Positions 22,555 to 33,071 of a stretch of DNA of 64,000 nucleotides are shown here, piece by piece. The translations under genes were made by a program, and so were the position numbers. Under the pieces are notes generated by a model. That model did not search any database, was not told the origin of the DNA, and saw nothing but the letters and a program-made list of their open reading frames with translations. Numbering within the stretch: the first letter of the stretch is position 1; each line of letters starts with the position of its first letter. This stretch comes from Dama dama (taxonomy: Eukaryota; Chordata; Mammalia; Artiodactyla; Cervidae): contig NC_083694.1 in assembly GCF_033118175.1 (NCBI RefSeq), positions 33,492,108 through 33,556,107 of the forward strand. The letters run 5' to 3'.

Positions 22555-24068
22555 ATCAAGACAGTGTGGTACTGGCACAAAGACAGAAATGTAGATCAAT
22601 GGAACAAAATAGAAAGCCCAGAGATAAATCCACGCACATATGGACACCTTATCTTTGACCAAGGAGGAAAGAATATACAATGGAGAAAAGACAATCTCTT
22701 TAACAAGTGGTGCTGGGAAAACTGGTCAACCACTTATAAAAGAATGAAACTAGAACACTTTCTAACACCATACACAAACATAAACTCAAAAAGATCTAAA
22801 TGTAAGAACAGAAACTATAAATCTCCTAGAGGAAAACATAGGCAAAACACTCTCCAACATAAACCACAGCAGGATCCTCTATGACCCACCTCCCAGAATA
22901 TTGGAAATAAAAGCAAAAATAAACAAATGGGACCTAATTAAAATTAAAAGCTTCTGCACAACAAAAGAAACTATAAGCAAGGTGAAAGGACAGCCTTCAG
23001 AATGGGAGAAAATAGTAGCAAATGAAGCAATGTACAAAGAATTAATCTCAAAAATATACAAGAAACTCCTGCAGCTCAATTCCAGAAATAAAAGACCCAA
23101 TCAAAAAATGGGCCAAAGAACTAAACAGACATTTCTCCAAAGAAGACATACAGATGGCTAACAAACACATCAAAAGATGCTCAACATCACTCATTATCAG
23201 AGAAATGCAAATCAAAGCCACAATGAGGTATCATTACACGCCAGTTAGAATGGCTGCTATCCAAAAGTCTACAAGCAATAAATGCTGGAGAGGGTGTGGA
23301 GAAAAGGGAACCCTCTTACACTGTTGATGGGAACACAAACTAGTACAGCCACTATGGAGAGCAGTGTGGAGATTCCTTAAAAAACTGGAAATAGAACTGC
23401 CATATAACTCAGTAGTCACGCTGCTGGGCATACACACTGAGGAAACCAGAATTGAAAGAGACACGTGTACCCCAATGTTCATCGCAGTACTGTTTATAAT
23501 AGCCATGACATGGAAACAACCTAGATGTCCATCAGCAGACGAATGGATAAGAAAGCTATGGTACATGTACACAATGAAATATTACTCAGCCATTAAAAAG
23601 AATACATTTGAATCAGTTCTAATGAGGTGGATGAAACTGGAGCCTATTATACAGAGTGAAGTAAGCCAGAAAGAAAAACACCAATACAGTATACTAGTGC
23701 ATATATATGGAATTTAAAAAGATGGTAATGATAACCCTGTATGCGAGACAGCAAAAGAGACACAGGTGTATTGAACAGTCTCTTGGACTCTGTGGGAGAG
23801 GGTGAGAGTGGGATGATATGGGAGAATGGCTTTGAAACATGTATATTATCATATTTGAAACAAATCGCCAGTCCAGGTTTAATGCATGATACAGGATGCT
23901 TGGGGCTGGTGCACTGTGTTGACCCAGAGGGATGGGATGGGGAGGGAGGTGGGAGGGGGGTTCAGGATGAGGAACACATGTACACCCATGGAGGATTCAA
24001 GTCAATGTATGGCAAAACCAATACAATGTTGTAAAGTAAATTAATTAATTAAAATAAATAATTTAAAA
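22555..24068 (+). pseudogene. L1 ORF2 C-terminus and 3' UTR, forward segment
   Basis: Reads TVWYWHKDRNVDQWNKIESPEINP and continues to the ORF2 end (PRCPSADEWIRKLWYMYTMKYYSAIKKN near 23517-23600) with frame breaks. It then enters the bovine L1 3' UTR (GATGGGATGGGGAGGGAGG near 23930) and an A-rich tail. Confidence 0.85.
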
Positions 24069-24407
24069 AAAAAGAGAGCGAGCAAGCTGGGCAGTCAGGC
24101 AAGAAAAGGGAAATTTATTAGAGGGGAAAGAGAGGGTGACTGGCTGTTAAGGAGAATCAATGTCCTCCCTTTCTGATGGAGTCCTTCTTATACCCCACCA
24201 ATGGAAAATTCTCTGAAGGGATGGTCATGTAGCTGGAGGTCTGGAATCTGGTGGTCTCACAGCTTTGACAAGATAGGTGCCAGTGAGAAAAAACCATGCT
24301 ATTTGGGCAGCTTGGTTGGTCTCATGGATCACTGTGATTTTATTCTTTGTTTGTGAGGTCAACATAATGAGCCATCTTCTCAATGAGACCCCATGTGGGC
24401 CCTATCA
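24069..24407 (-). repeat. ERV LTR B, main piece right of the L1
   Basis: This is the remainder of the middle LTR after the L1 poly(A). It matches LTR A and LTR C through to the CCTATCA end. It serves as 5' LTR for the 19962-21129 internal copy and 3' LTR for the 24408-25367 copy. Confidence 0.85.
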
Positions 24408-24930
24408 TTCCAGCCTTTTTGATTTAGGATAAGGGCCGAAGGTCAGTCTTCTGTAACTGCTTCCTGCAGAACAAGGGTGTCTTGGGGGTGAGATAAGAAA
24501 AGGCTGGAATGTGGGTCAAGGGGATATGTGTGGGGTTGAAGTTTTTGATAATCTGAGTGAGTTAGAAGTAGCCCATGGATAGTTCGGTTGGTGAAGGCTT
24601 GTAAGCAATCTTGAAGAAATTTGAGAAAAAGATGCATTAAACATGGGCCAAACATTAGAATAAGGGTAAGTAGAAGGAGAGAGCCTAGAAAAGGTAGGAC
24701 CCAATTCCGATTGCTTAACCAGTTTCCCCATGAATGACTGAGGTGCTGACGTATTCTTGAGGCCCTGATTGTCAGGTTTCTTCCTTTACAACGCCTGATT
24801 TATTGGCATAGAAATAGCAGGCTTCCTCCAAAAATAGCCATAGGCCCCCCTTTTTCTGCTGTGAAGAAGTCTAATCCTCTTCTGTTTTGGAGGATCACAG
24901 TTGACAAGGAATCTTACTGAGTTTGGATAG
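24408..24930 (-). pseudogene. ERV env transmembrane remnant (copy 2)
   Basis: The minus strand encodes an LQNRRGLD motif at about 24866-24889, the heptad/immunosuppressive-like segment of gammaretroviral transmembrane subunits. A C-x6-C follows, but Tyr replaces the next cysteine of the usual CX6CC. A six-guanine run at about 24844 shifts the frame between these motifs. In-frame stops follow (for example just after KEET), so the reading frame is dead. Only the C-terminal part of env is represented. Confidence 0.75.
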
Positions 24931-25346
24931 AGATAAGGCTGTTAGCTATTTCTCCTAGGCTGTCAGTGAGGTCTTTAGAAAGGCTTTGATAGTAATTAGT
25001 AAATGATAGACAGATAAGCCTGAAGGGAAGGAGAGATGTGAAGTGTGATTATGGAGGTGTGGTGGTATAGTTCTTAGTTGGGGTAAGAATTGTTTATAGA
25101 GTTTTGTCTGGAAAAACAGAAAGGAGCCTGTTGTAGACAAATGTTAGAAGTGGTGGGTCCTCCTATGGCTGGTCATTTATGAGCAGAAGTGAGATCTGTA
25201 AAGAAGAAGGTCAGTATCTTGTCAGGATTATGAATTTGATCAACTGAATATAAATAACATATGTATGATAAAAAGAGAGATTCTCCCCTATATTTGTGAT
25301 AAAGAGAAGTGTTTATGTGACTCCATTTATCTGTGGAAATGGGGCG

Positions 25347-25364
25347 TCCTGGGTCTCAGCACCA
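25347..25364 (-). other. ERV primer-binding site, tRNA-Phe type (copy 2)
   Basis: The minus strand reads TGGTGCTGAGACCCAGGA, three nucleotides inside LTR C. It differs at three of 18 positions from the complement of the tRNA-Phe 3' end (TGGTGCCGAAACCCGGGA), and all three changes are transitions. The position and the TTC spacer support a real primer site. Confidence 0.75.
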
Positions 25365-25367
25365 GAA

Positions 25368-25718
25368 TGTAAGGCGAGTGCAGAGAAAAAGAGAGCAAGC
25401 CGGGCAGTCAGGAAGAAAAGGGAAATTTATTAGAGGGAAAAGAGAGGGTGACTGGCTGTTAAGGAGAACCAGCGTCCTCCCTTTCTGATGATGTCCTTCT
25501 TATATCCCACCGATGAAGAATTCTCTGAAGGGGTGGTCACATAGCCAGAGGTCTGGAATCTGGTGGCCTCGCAGTTTTGAAAAGATAGGCGCCAGTGAGA
25601 TAACAGGATGCTGTTTGGGCAATTTGGTCAGCTCACAGATCACTGTGATTTTATTCTTGTTTTGCGAGGTCAACATAAGGAGCCATCTTATCAATGAGAC
25701 CCCTTACAGCCCCTATCA
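25368..25718 (-). repeat. ERV LTR C (5' LTR of the array)
   Basis: 351 bp, the most upstream LTR on the minus strand. The three LTRs differ from one another by scattered substitutions and small indels, so they have diverged since the array formed. Confidence 0.85.
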
Positions 25719-25723
25719 GCTAG

Positions 25724-28509
25724 TTTGAGTAGAAATGAGAGGATTGTTTTAAAAGATATAATAGTGACTCATAGAAGCCATGAGCAAAGATGTGCCCAGC
25801 CCTAAGGAACAGTCTGGATACAGGCTTGGAGTATTTTAGACAGGGCAGAAAGCATGTCTAGTTCAGGTTCTATTCCCCCTCACAGCATGTGAGACTGCAA
25901 TGCCTCTTGAAAGTCCACGTGGTATATTGCAGCTACTCTGGTTTCTATTTCCTCTGTTCAAAGTCCCATCTAGCCTAAAACTGAAATCACTTAGACCCCA
26001 GGGGAACAGAGTCCTGAGTCAAAAATTCCTGCATCGATCAGTTATTGCCGAGGGTGAGGATTCTATCATAAGAACACAGCTTCTCTCATGTAAACATTTG
26101 TATGGGATGCTAGAAGGGGTTGTTTTCAGTAAATGGGAAAGGCAGCCAAGCAGACAAAATAACTACCTTATCAAAGATCAAATCGAAACCAAAAATTCAA
26201 AGAAAAATATAAAAGAGAGGCCAATAATGAGCATTCTGGAACTCAAAATGAGGTACACAGATTTAGCAAGTACCTGAGAGAGCCACAAGGCCAGCTTTCC
26301 TTCTCTGTACATGGTTGAACCAATCTGGAAATTTGCTTATTTCAGAAAGAACCAAGGATGATAATATCTTTCTGAAATATTATTAAATGTGAGGGGCAGG
26401 GGTGAAAGGAGTCTGGGGGAGGTGGAGGTGGCACCAAAAGCTATTTGTTTAAACCCAAACTCTGATTTCCAAGCACCTCTTCTCAAAAGTGAATCCATGA
26501 TTCCATCAAACTAAGAAGAATAGAACTAACCATTACTTTTCTCACTTTAATTAGAACTTTTGGTATTATCTGTCTTTCTTAAGTCAAGTCATGTTTAGAA
26601 TGGTCTACTCTATGTGTGAGTGCAATAGCCCTGCCAATGGGCAACAGCTGAGACTGGCCAGTAGCCCCTGAAGAATCAGTCCCCTGTCCCAGTTAGGTCT
26701 TAATCACATAAATGACATCTACAAAGCAGTTATACAATATGTCATGCTGTAACATATCAACTCTTTACTGTTGCTTAAAGAAGATAATGAGTGCTCCTGC
26801 TTTTTTTTTTTTTTTTTTTGATCTCTTAGGAAAAAAAAATTAAAAATAAAAATTATTTCTACTCAACTGCCCCTACCTGGCAAGCAGGCAGCTACCCTCT
26901 GGAGAATAACCCCACACTCCCTTTTCCCTTTATTTGATGATGTAGTCAAGATTTTTGAGTCATCACCAGGTGCCAGGTGTTATTCTGGTTTCAGGTTCAG
27001 AGGTGCAGAGGACAAATGGTTCATACACCCAAGGATCTCCTGAGAAAAATTTCCAGATCATCAACACCTCTTTCCCCTGCTTACATTTGGATCTCGAGAG
27101 GCAATGTGTTTTTCCCAGAGATCTTGCATCAGCTCCATTCCCTCTTCATGCTGATCAGCCAGATTCAAAGACATTTTTCTTTGGTCTGGCATGGGCTGAA
27201 TCTTCCTCTGCTTGGTGTAGTGCATGACAGGAAGGTCGGTGGCTTCTCTGCTGTCACCCAATGCAGAGTGCTGTGGTAGACCACCTTGAAGCTGAGACTG
27301 GGGGCACGCTGTGGAGCACAGAGGAAGTAGCTTCTATTTTGAAAGTGTTGTGTGGAGAAGTAAAAGCAGGCAAGGAAAACTCTGACCTGCCCGTCTCCCC
27401 CAGATGTCTCAGTCTACTGTTCACCAACTTAAAATCTTACTCATTAGATTTTCCATGGGAGACTCTAAGGTTCTCAGGTCCCTCCCTTGAGCTGAAGAGT
27501 TCCCTTGGGTACAAGACCACCAGGGTAACCACCTAGCCAGCAGGCTGCAGAAGCAGTGGTCTGAATAAGTGGGATGTTCAGGAGAAATCAGTGGTCTGAG
27601 GGGGCTACTGTATCAGTGGAAAAGCTGATTTTTGTTCCATTCACAACCCCGTTATTTGTCACATTGTAATTTTCTCCTCATGATGTTTCACCATGTACCT
27701 GTGGGTCAAAGCATTCTTATTCAATGAGGTTGTGTGTGTGTGTGTGTGTGTGTGTACTGTACTCTGTGGGGGTACATGTGGTAAAGGCAAACTATTTCCT
27801 TTGATTCCCACATGCCCTCATGATCCTGTTGCTTTTGGTGGCCTTTACTTGACATCAGTGGGGAAGCATTAGCTCCATTCTATGAGAGAGGACCCTCAGC
27901 ATCTTCACAGTGTTAGGCTAGCAAGGATGCTCCTTGAACATCTGAAAACATCCTACCAACCCCAATGTTCGTGAGGGGTATGAGGCCCGACGTGACAGCT
28001 GAGGCTCTGCTTCTGAGTATTTATTGTATGCTGAGCTCCATGTTTCATATCATATGCTACACAAACCTACTGAAATTGTTTTGCCAGGCATTTTTTGTAT
28101 TTGACAATAATTCACTCTTATACTAATCATTCATGCAATAGACTTTTTATTAAGCATCTAGCAATTCCAAACCCAGTAATAGCACAGGAAATAATGTGTG
28201 AATCAAGGAAACAGCTGTAACAGGGGGTAATAAAACAGTAACTGAAAAAAGCGAAGGATTCTATGGGAGCACAGAGAAGGGACAATCCTCCTAGTGGGTA
28301 AGGGTAGGGTGGGGTAAAAAGAAAGGAATCACAGAGGACTGATCACAAAGGATGAGTAGGGATTTCCAGTTTAAGAAGGAAGGAAAGGTGTCCCAGCATC
28401 CTGGACAAAGGAAAAGTTCAGTGACATAGAGAGGGTGGATAAAGCAAATATGTGGATATCGATTGGGCAAGCAAGTGTTGAGTGAGAGATAAGAAGCGAA
28501 GGAAGGAAG
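25724..28509. other. 2.8 kb without a recognised gene or young repeat
   Basis: The longest stretch poor in young repeats. It holds open frames of 125 codons (25900-26277 plus) and 90-100 codons (26955-27279 plus, two frames). None shows a domain, signal peptide or known relative. It also has a poly(T) near 26800-26819 and the GT repeat at 27729-27755. It could be ordinary intergenic DNA or contain unrecognised regulatory sequence. Confidence 0.5.
27729..27755. repeat. (GT)n microsatellite
   Basis: About 13 uninterrupted TG units. Confidence 0.95.
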
Positions 28510-29096
28510 ACAGAGAAAGACAAATACCATATGATATCACTTATATGTGGAATCTAAAAAAAGGTACAAATGACTTTACTTACAAAACAGAAGTAGATTC
28601 ACAGATGCAGAGAACAAATGGAGGGTAAGGCGAGAAAGGATTAATCGGGGGTTTGGAATAACACATACACACCACTATGTATAAAATAGACATAATTAAC
28701 AAGAACCTAGTGCACAGGATGGGCTTCCCAAATGGCGCTAGTGGTAAAGAAACTGCCTGCCAATGCAGGAGATGCAAGAGACTCAGGTTAGATCCCTGGG
28801 TCAGGAAGATCCCTTGGAGAAAAATGGCTCCCCACCCCAGTATTCTTGTGGGCAAAGGAGCCTGGCAGCCTACAGTCCATGGGGACCTCAAAGAGTTGGA
28901 CACAGCTGAGCACAACACACACTGTATAGCACAGGAAAATTTACTTAGTACTTTGTCATGGCCTATGTGGGAGAAGAATCTAAAAAAGGCATGGATATGT
29001 GCATATGTACAACTGATTCACTTTGCTATACACCTGAAATTAGCACAACATTGTAAATCAACTATACTCCAATAAAAAAATTAAAAAAAAAATAAA
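28510..29096 (+). mobile_element. L1 3' UTR split by a SINE
   Basis: L1 end sequence (ATGATATCACTTATATGTGG, then ACTGATTCACTTTGCTATAC and AACTATACTCCAATAAAAAA) surrounds a Bov-tA at 28719-28918. This is an older cetartiodactyl L1 type than the 21-24 kb element. Confidence 0.75.
28719..28918 (+). mobile_element. Bov-tA SINE nested in L1
   Basis: Forward copy (GGGCTTCCCAAATGGCGCTAG to GACACAGCTGAGCACAAC). GCACAGG flanks on both sides suggest the target duplication. Confidence 0.88.
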
Positions 29097-29464
29097 ATTT
29101 AAAGAAATAAGTGAAGGAAGGAAGAAGCCAGATGGAAAATGCCCTCTATTAAACTAGTGCATGTGGACTTTAACCTCAAGGTGTTTGGGGGAGTGACTGA
29201 ACTCTTTAAGAAGAGTGGTAATGAAATCAGATACTAGGAAAGAGAATTTTGGTGATGTTGTCAGATATCTAATCCAAAGTAGTGTTCCAGTCATGCCTGT
29301 ACTCCTCTCCATGTAAGTCATGAAATATCCTCTTGAAGAAGGCGTATTGGTTGGACTGCCTCTTTCTGTCTCAGGATTCTGTCCCTTCTCTACCGTTCAT
29401 GAACCATGGGCATTTTATCATCCCACTGAGTGCCTCAAAGGATGGGGAAAAAGACGTAAAGACT
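29097..29464. other. Unassigned stretch
   Basis: Nothing recognisable seen. Confidence 0.5.
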
Positions 29465-29712
29465 TCTCTAGGCGTGGGGACAAGAGCTTGATCCCTGGTC
29501 CTCAAATAGTTTACATGCCTCAGGGCAACTAAGCCAATAACTACTGACCCATGAGCCCCAGAGCCTGTGCTCCACAAGAGAAGCCACCACAATGAAAAGC
29601 ATGTGCACTGAAGTTAGAGAGTAACCTTGACTCACTACAACTAGAGAAAGCCGGCATGCAGCAACAAAAACTCAAGGCAGTCGAATAAATTAAAAAAAAT
29701 TTTTTTAAAAAG
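29465..29712 (+). mobile_element. CHR-2 type SINE
   Basis: Forward copy with CTTGATCCCTGGTCCTC, CTGTGCTCCACAAGAGAAGCC and CTAGAGAAAGCCGGCATGCAG, followed by an A/T tail. Confidence 0.75.
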
Positions 29713-29866
29713 GACTGCTCTGTGGTTTTCCACATCTCACTGCTGGACTCAGAGGACCTCTCCAAAGCAACAGGAGATGGTGTATTAGTGGGTGAGGGGG
29801 CTTAAATTCTGGCCAAAGTCACCAGAGTTGCAATGAGTAGACACCTGTTAAGTGAAAAGTCAGGAT

Positions 29867-29892
29867 GCTCTCCTGTCAGCTGTCAGGAGAGC
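29867..29892. repeat. Near-perfect 26-bp palindrome
   Basis: GCTCTCCTGTCAG followed directly by CTGTCAGGAGAGC, with one mismatch between the arms. A related GCTCTCCCAGCTGACAG follows at about 29911. No function assigned. Confidence 0.8.
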
Positions 29893-30504
29893 TGTCCTGT
29901 CTCTCTGTCAGCTCTCCCAGCTGACAGAAGAAGTAATGTAGGAATAGCACACACTCCAAAGAGTGTTAATAAAGGAATCAGAAATATAGTTGTAGCTCCA
30001 CAACTAGCACACTCTATCACCTTGGACAAGTCAATTAAATAAGGCTCAGCTCCCCCTCTTAAAAAAAATGAAAAAGATAATATCAATGCTGGCTATCAAA
30101 TGTACTTCAAAAATTAAATGAGAAAGTGCTTTGTAGGCAGTAAAATATTGTAAAAGGTAAATTTGTTGTTATTTTTATTGGCTCAGCATTTATCTGGAGT
30201 CAATTATATCTTCTGCTTTTTTTTTTTGCTTTTTTAATTGCATTTATATGAGATGATCGATGCTAACTAAACCTACTGAAGTAATCACTTCACACTAGAT
30301 GTAAGTCAAACTATTATTCTATATACCTTAAATTTCTACATATGTCAATTATATCTCAGTAAAAGTAAAAAAATTAATATTTTTCTTGTTATTCAATATT
30401 ATTCTTATTGCTTCCATCTCTACAGTAGGGAATAATGAGCAGCAATACATATAGTGTCTGCAAGAGCACATGTATTAAAGCATATTAGTACTATAATAAC
30501 TACT
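29893..30504. other. AT-rich stretch with an old L1 tail
   Basis: An L1-type 3' end is likely at about 30190-30375 (GTCAATTATATCTCAGTAAAA). The rest is unassigned. Confidence 0.45.
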
Positions 30505-30640
30505 GTTGTTGTTCAGTTGCTGTCATGTCTGACTCTTTGTGGCCCCATAGACTGTAGCACACCAGGCTCCTCTGTCCTCCTCCATCTTCTAGAGTTTGCT
30601 CAAGTTCATGTCCATTGAGTCGGTGAGGCTATCTAACCAT
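30505..30640 (-). mobile_element. BovB/Bov-A 3' end fragment
   Basis: GTTGTTCAGTTGCTGTCATG to TGTCCATTGAGTCGGTGAGG, a reverse BovB 3' end without RT sequence. Confidence 0.8.
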
Positions 30641-31391
30641 TTCATCTATTTATTGACAAATAAACTATAGAAGAAATAGCTAAAAAAGTTAAGCATCGCT
30701 TAACTATGGCTGGTGGTTGTGAATGAGTGAGCAGAGATCCTTTACTTTCATTATAAATCTTTATCTTTTTGGGGCTATTTGGCAATTTTAGAGAACCCTT
30801 TTCATGTATTTCAGTGAAAATCTTTAAGATGCATATAATTAAGATGATACAACATATTTTAGTGAATCTGAATCTACTATTTATGGCTTCTTTTTCTAAA
30901 TACTAGAAAATAATTTATTTACTAATCTGTTCTACAAAATGGGTTAAACTCAACTTTGTGTCATTTGGAAATCTACCATATCTTCATATATGAAAATAGA
31001 TATAATACTTATTTCCCATCTTCTGTTATCCTTTCATTTTCCTTGATTATTTAGATTGTCACAGTTTTCATGCTGTTAGTATCCCAGACTGGCATGTTTT
31101 CTTGAGGAAAGGGTTCAGAGAGATAGAGATGAGATAGAGAGAGAGAGATGTGAAACATGATACAGCTCAACCATGAGTGGGCTGGGTGGCCCTATATCAG
31201 TGTTATGGCATGAGCTCAATTATGATTCAGCCACAGTGGGATCCAAACAAGCTGGCAAAGCAGAGTGTCACAGAATCTGAGCAGATGCACTTTTGGAAAT
31301 CAGAGAGTCATTTTACATCTCTGTGGTCTGCACATAGTGGAAGAACTGGGATCCACTCAGATCTATTAATAAAGGAAGGTTTGGCAAGAGC
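30641..31391. other. AT-rich stretch with GA repeat
   Basis: Low-complexity GAGATAGAGA run at about 31120-31150. No gene recognised. Confidence 0.5.
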
Positions 31392-31404
31392 TATGGCAGG
31401 TGAC

Positions 31405-31679
31405 CGGAGAAGGCAATGGCAACCCACTCCAGTACTCTTGCCTGGAAAATCCCATGGACGGAGGAGCCTGGTAGGCTGCAGTCCATGGGGTCGCGAAGAG
31501 TTGGACACGACTGAGCGACTTCACTTTCACCTTTCACTTTCATGCATTGGAGAAGGAAATGGCAACCCACTCCAGTGTTCTTGCCTGGAGAATCCCAGGG
31601 ATGGTGGAGACTGGTGGGCTGCTGTCTATGGGGTTGCACAGAGTCGGACACGACTGAAGTGACTTGGCAGCAGCAGCAG
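31405..31679 (+). mobile_element. Bov-A2 SINE (dimeric), full length
   Basis: Two Bov-A monomers joined by CACTTTCACCTTTCACTTTC, ending in a CAG repeat. The flanking duplication is TATGGCAGGTGAC (31392-31404) and TATGGAAGGTGAC (31680-31692), one mismatch. Low divergence between the monomers' core boxes and the short age-related change suggest a young insertion. Confidence 0.93.
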
Positions 31680-31692
31680 TATGGAAGGTGAC

Positions 31693-32609
31693 ATAGCAGA
31701 AGAGAAGCTCTGTGCCTGGTTGGGGGTATGTCTGGTGAGGGAGGCAATAGCATGGGGGTTCTTCTGATTGAGATTCTAGGATTCAAAAATAGAAACTAAC
31801 TCTAGAAACATATTTAAAGAAGAATATTGAGTAGCTCACTGAATTGTCCAAAACTCTGGAGAACCTGGATCAGAGAGCAAGGCGTAGTCAAAATGGCGCC
31901 ACAAGGATGGTTTCCTTAGGACGCTGCTTCTGGCATCATAGCCCCTGAGCACTAGACAACTCGATGTTGAATGTCAGCATCCTTCAGTGATGGCTGCCTT
32001 ACTGCCTGACTCTTGATCCTGTCACAGCTACCATGAATAATCTCCGTCCCTGAACCACTTTATCATTCTCTGTGGATTCAAAATTCTAAGGAGAAGCACC
32101 CACTTGATTTAAATCTGCCTTGTGTCCAGGTGACTGAGCGGGAGATGTGCCTTCCTCCATTTTCTGTATTGAGTGATAGGGATTTTATTCCCATTTATCT
32201 TGGATTTTGGCCCAGCAGGACAGGTATGAGGATGCTGGATAGCCAAGTTACATGTACAGATTTATTAGTGATCATATTAATGGTCTCAGCTATGGTGACC
32301 ACAGAGGGCAGAGCCCAGTCATTGAGACTGGGCTGACATAATTCATCTTGGTCCGCAGATTTGAATCTATTAAAATGTCTCGGTTCTGTCTTGCTGCTTA
32401 CCACCTGTTTTCAACTTTAAGTATCTTTTAATTCTTTTATGGCTTGTTCTGTCTTTATCAGTTTGAAAATCATTCCTCTTGCTAGAGAAAACAGAAGATA
32501 ATTGAAGTTGATTTATTTTCTTCTCGTTGACCATGTTATATTGCAAAAACTAGAAAATGCAACCAAGCTCAACTAGTAGGCTTTCAAAAAGTAGTATACA
32601 ATATAAGAG
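31693..32609. other. Unassigned; possibly an old mammalian repeat
   Basis: The stretch from about 31860 to 32345 (AAAATGGCGCCACAAGG onward, and AGACTGGGCTGAC at its end) has the look of an ancient interspersed element, but I cannot name a family. The 68-codon frame at 32130 is not recognised. Confidence 0.4.
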
Positions 32610-32712
32610 AGTTTCTCAGGTGGTGCTAGTGGTAAAGAATCCGCCTGCCAATGCAGGAGATGTAAAGATGCAGGGGTCACAAAAGAGTCAGACACAATTG
32701 AGCAACTAACAC
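32610..32712 (+). mobile_element. Bov-tA SINE, internally deleted
   Basis: 5' half (TTTCTCAGGTGGTGCTAGTGG to GCAATGCAGGAGATG-like) joined directly to the 3' end (GGGGTCACAAAAGAGTCAGAC) with the middle missing. Followed by an AC run. Confidence 0.8.
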
Positions 32713-32885
32713 ACACACACAAACATAGGATTATAATTTTTTATATTATAGGAAGTTACAGAAAGTAAAATAGTGTATTTTGGATGGGCAACAAATATCT
32801 AAAGGAAAATGCTAACCACTTTGTCACTAGCTGCTGAGAACTATGCCCAAGGGAATCACAACTTCATGGTCTCACAGATGGAAGT

Positions 32886-33071
32886 AGGGCTGCCAGATTT
32901 AGCAAATAAAAATACAGGATACCAAATTAAATTTGAATTTCATATAAATATATAATTTTCAGTAAACTATGTCCAGTACAATATTTACAATATACTTATA
33001 CCAATAGTTGTTTGTTGTTTACTTAAAATTCAGATGTAACTGAGAATCTTGTATTTTATATGGCAACCCCA
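32886..33071. mobile_element. MITE-like palindromic DNA transposon fossil
   Basis: The left arm (GGGCTGCCAGATTTAGCAAA, AAAAATACAGGATACC, AATTTGAATTTCA) is mirrored as a reverse complement by the right arm (AAAATTCAGATGTAAC, TCTTGTATTTTATATGGCAACCCC). The arms are imperfect and about 80 bp each, with no room for a transposase gene. It looks like a widespread non-autonomous mammalian element. The family name is uncertain. Confidence 0.65.

Larger units (their letters stand above)
21166..24068 (+). mobile_element. Bovine-type L1 with inverted 5' half (twin priming)
   Basis: Two abutting L1 segments in opposite orientation: 21166-22554 on the minus strand (ORF2 from about QQLYANK to DFSLY) and 22555-24068 on the plus strand (ORF2 from IKTVWYWHKDR to the 3' UTR and poly(A)). 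The inverted segment ends where the forward segment begins in ORF2 order, the signature of twin priming during one insertion. Both parts carry stops and frameshifts. Flanks AAAAAGAGAACAAGCCGG (21148-21165) and AAAAAGAGAGCGAGCAAGC (24069 onward) are an imperfect target duplication within an ERV LTR. Confidence 0.88.
19615..25718 (-). mobile_element. Class I ERV, tandem LTR-int-LTR-int-LTR, gag/pol deleted
   Basis: There are three similar LTRs of about 350 bp (19615-19961; 21130-21165 plus 24069-24407; 25368-25718), separated by two internal regions of about 960 bp. The second of these, at lower coordinates, is enlarged by a SINE. Read on the minus strand each LTR begins TGATAGGG and ends TTACA or a variant. 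A tRNA-Phe-like primer site follows the upstream LTR after TTC, and a purine run (AAAAAGG, then TGGAA) precedes the downstream LTR. Outer flanks GCTAC (19610-19614) and GCTAG (25719-25723) look like one target duplication with a single change. Each internal part goes from the leader to an env transmembrane remnant; gag, pol and surface env are missing from both. It cannot code for particles. Confidence 0.85.

Noticed and set aside
25900..26277. 125-codon plus-strand open frame in a repeat-poor stretch
   Set aside because: No domain, signal peptide or recognisable relative, no promoter or poly(A) context. This length is expected by chance in 64 kb on six frames.
26955..27279. Overlapping 90- and 100-codon open frames
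   Set aside because: Two frames over the same DNA with ordinary composition. Nothing supports coding.
31177..31662. 161-codon plus-strand open frame
   Set aside because: More than half of it is the Bov-A2 SINE read as protein; the rest has no domain.
31860..32345. Possible ancient transposon or processed gene
   Set aside because: Order of motifs feels repeat-like but I cannot name a family or a parent gene; left as unassigned.
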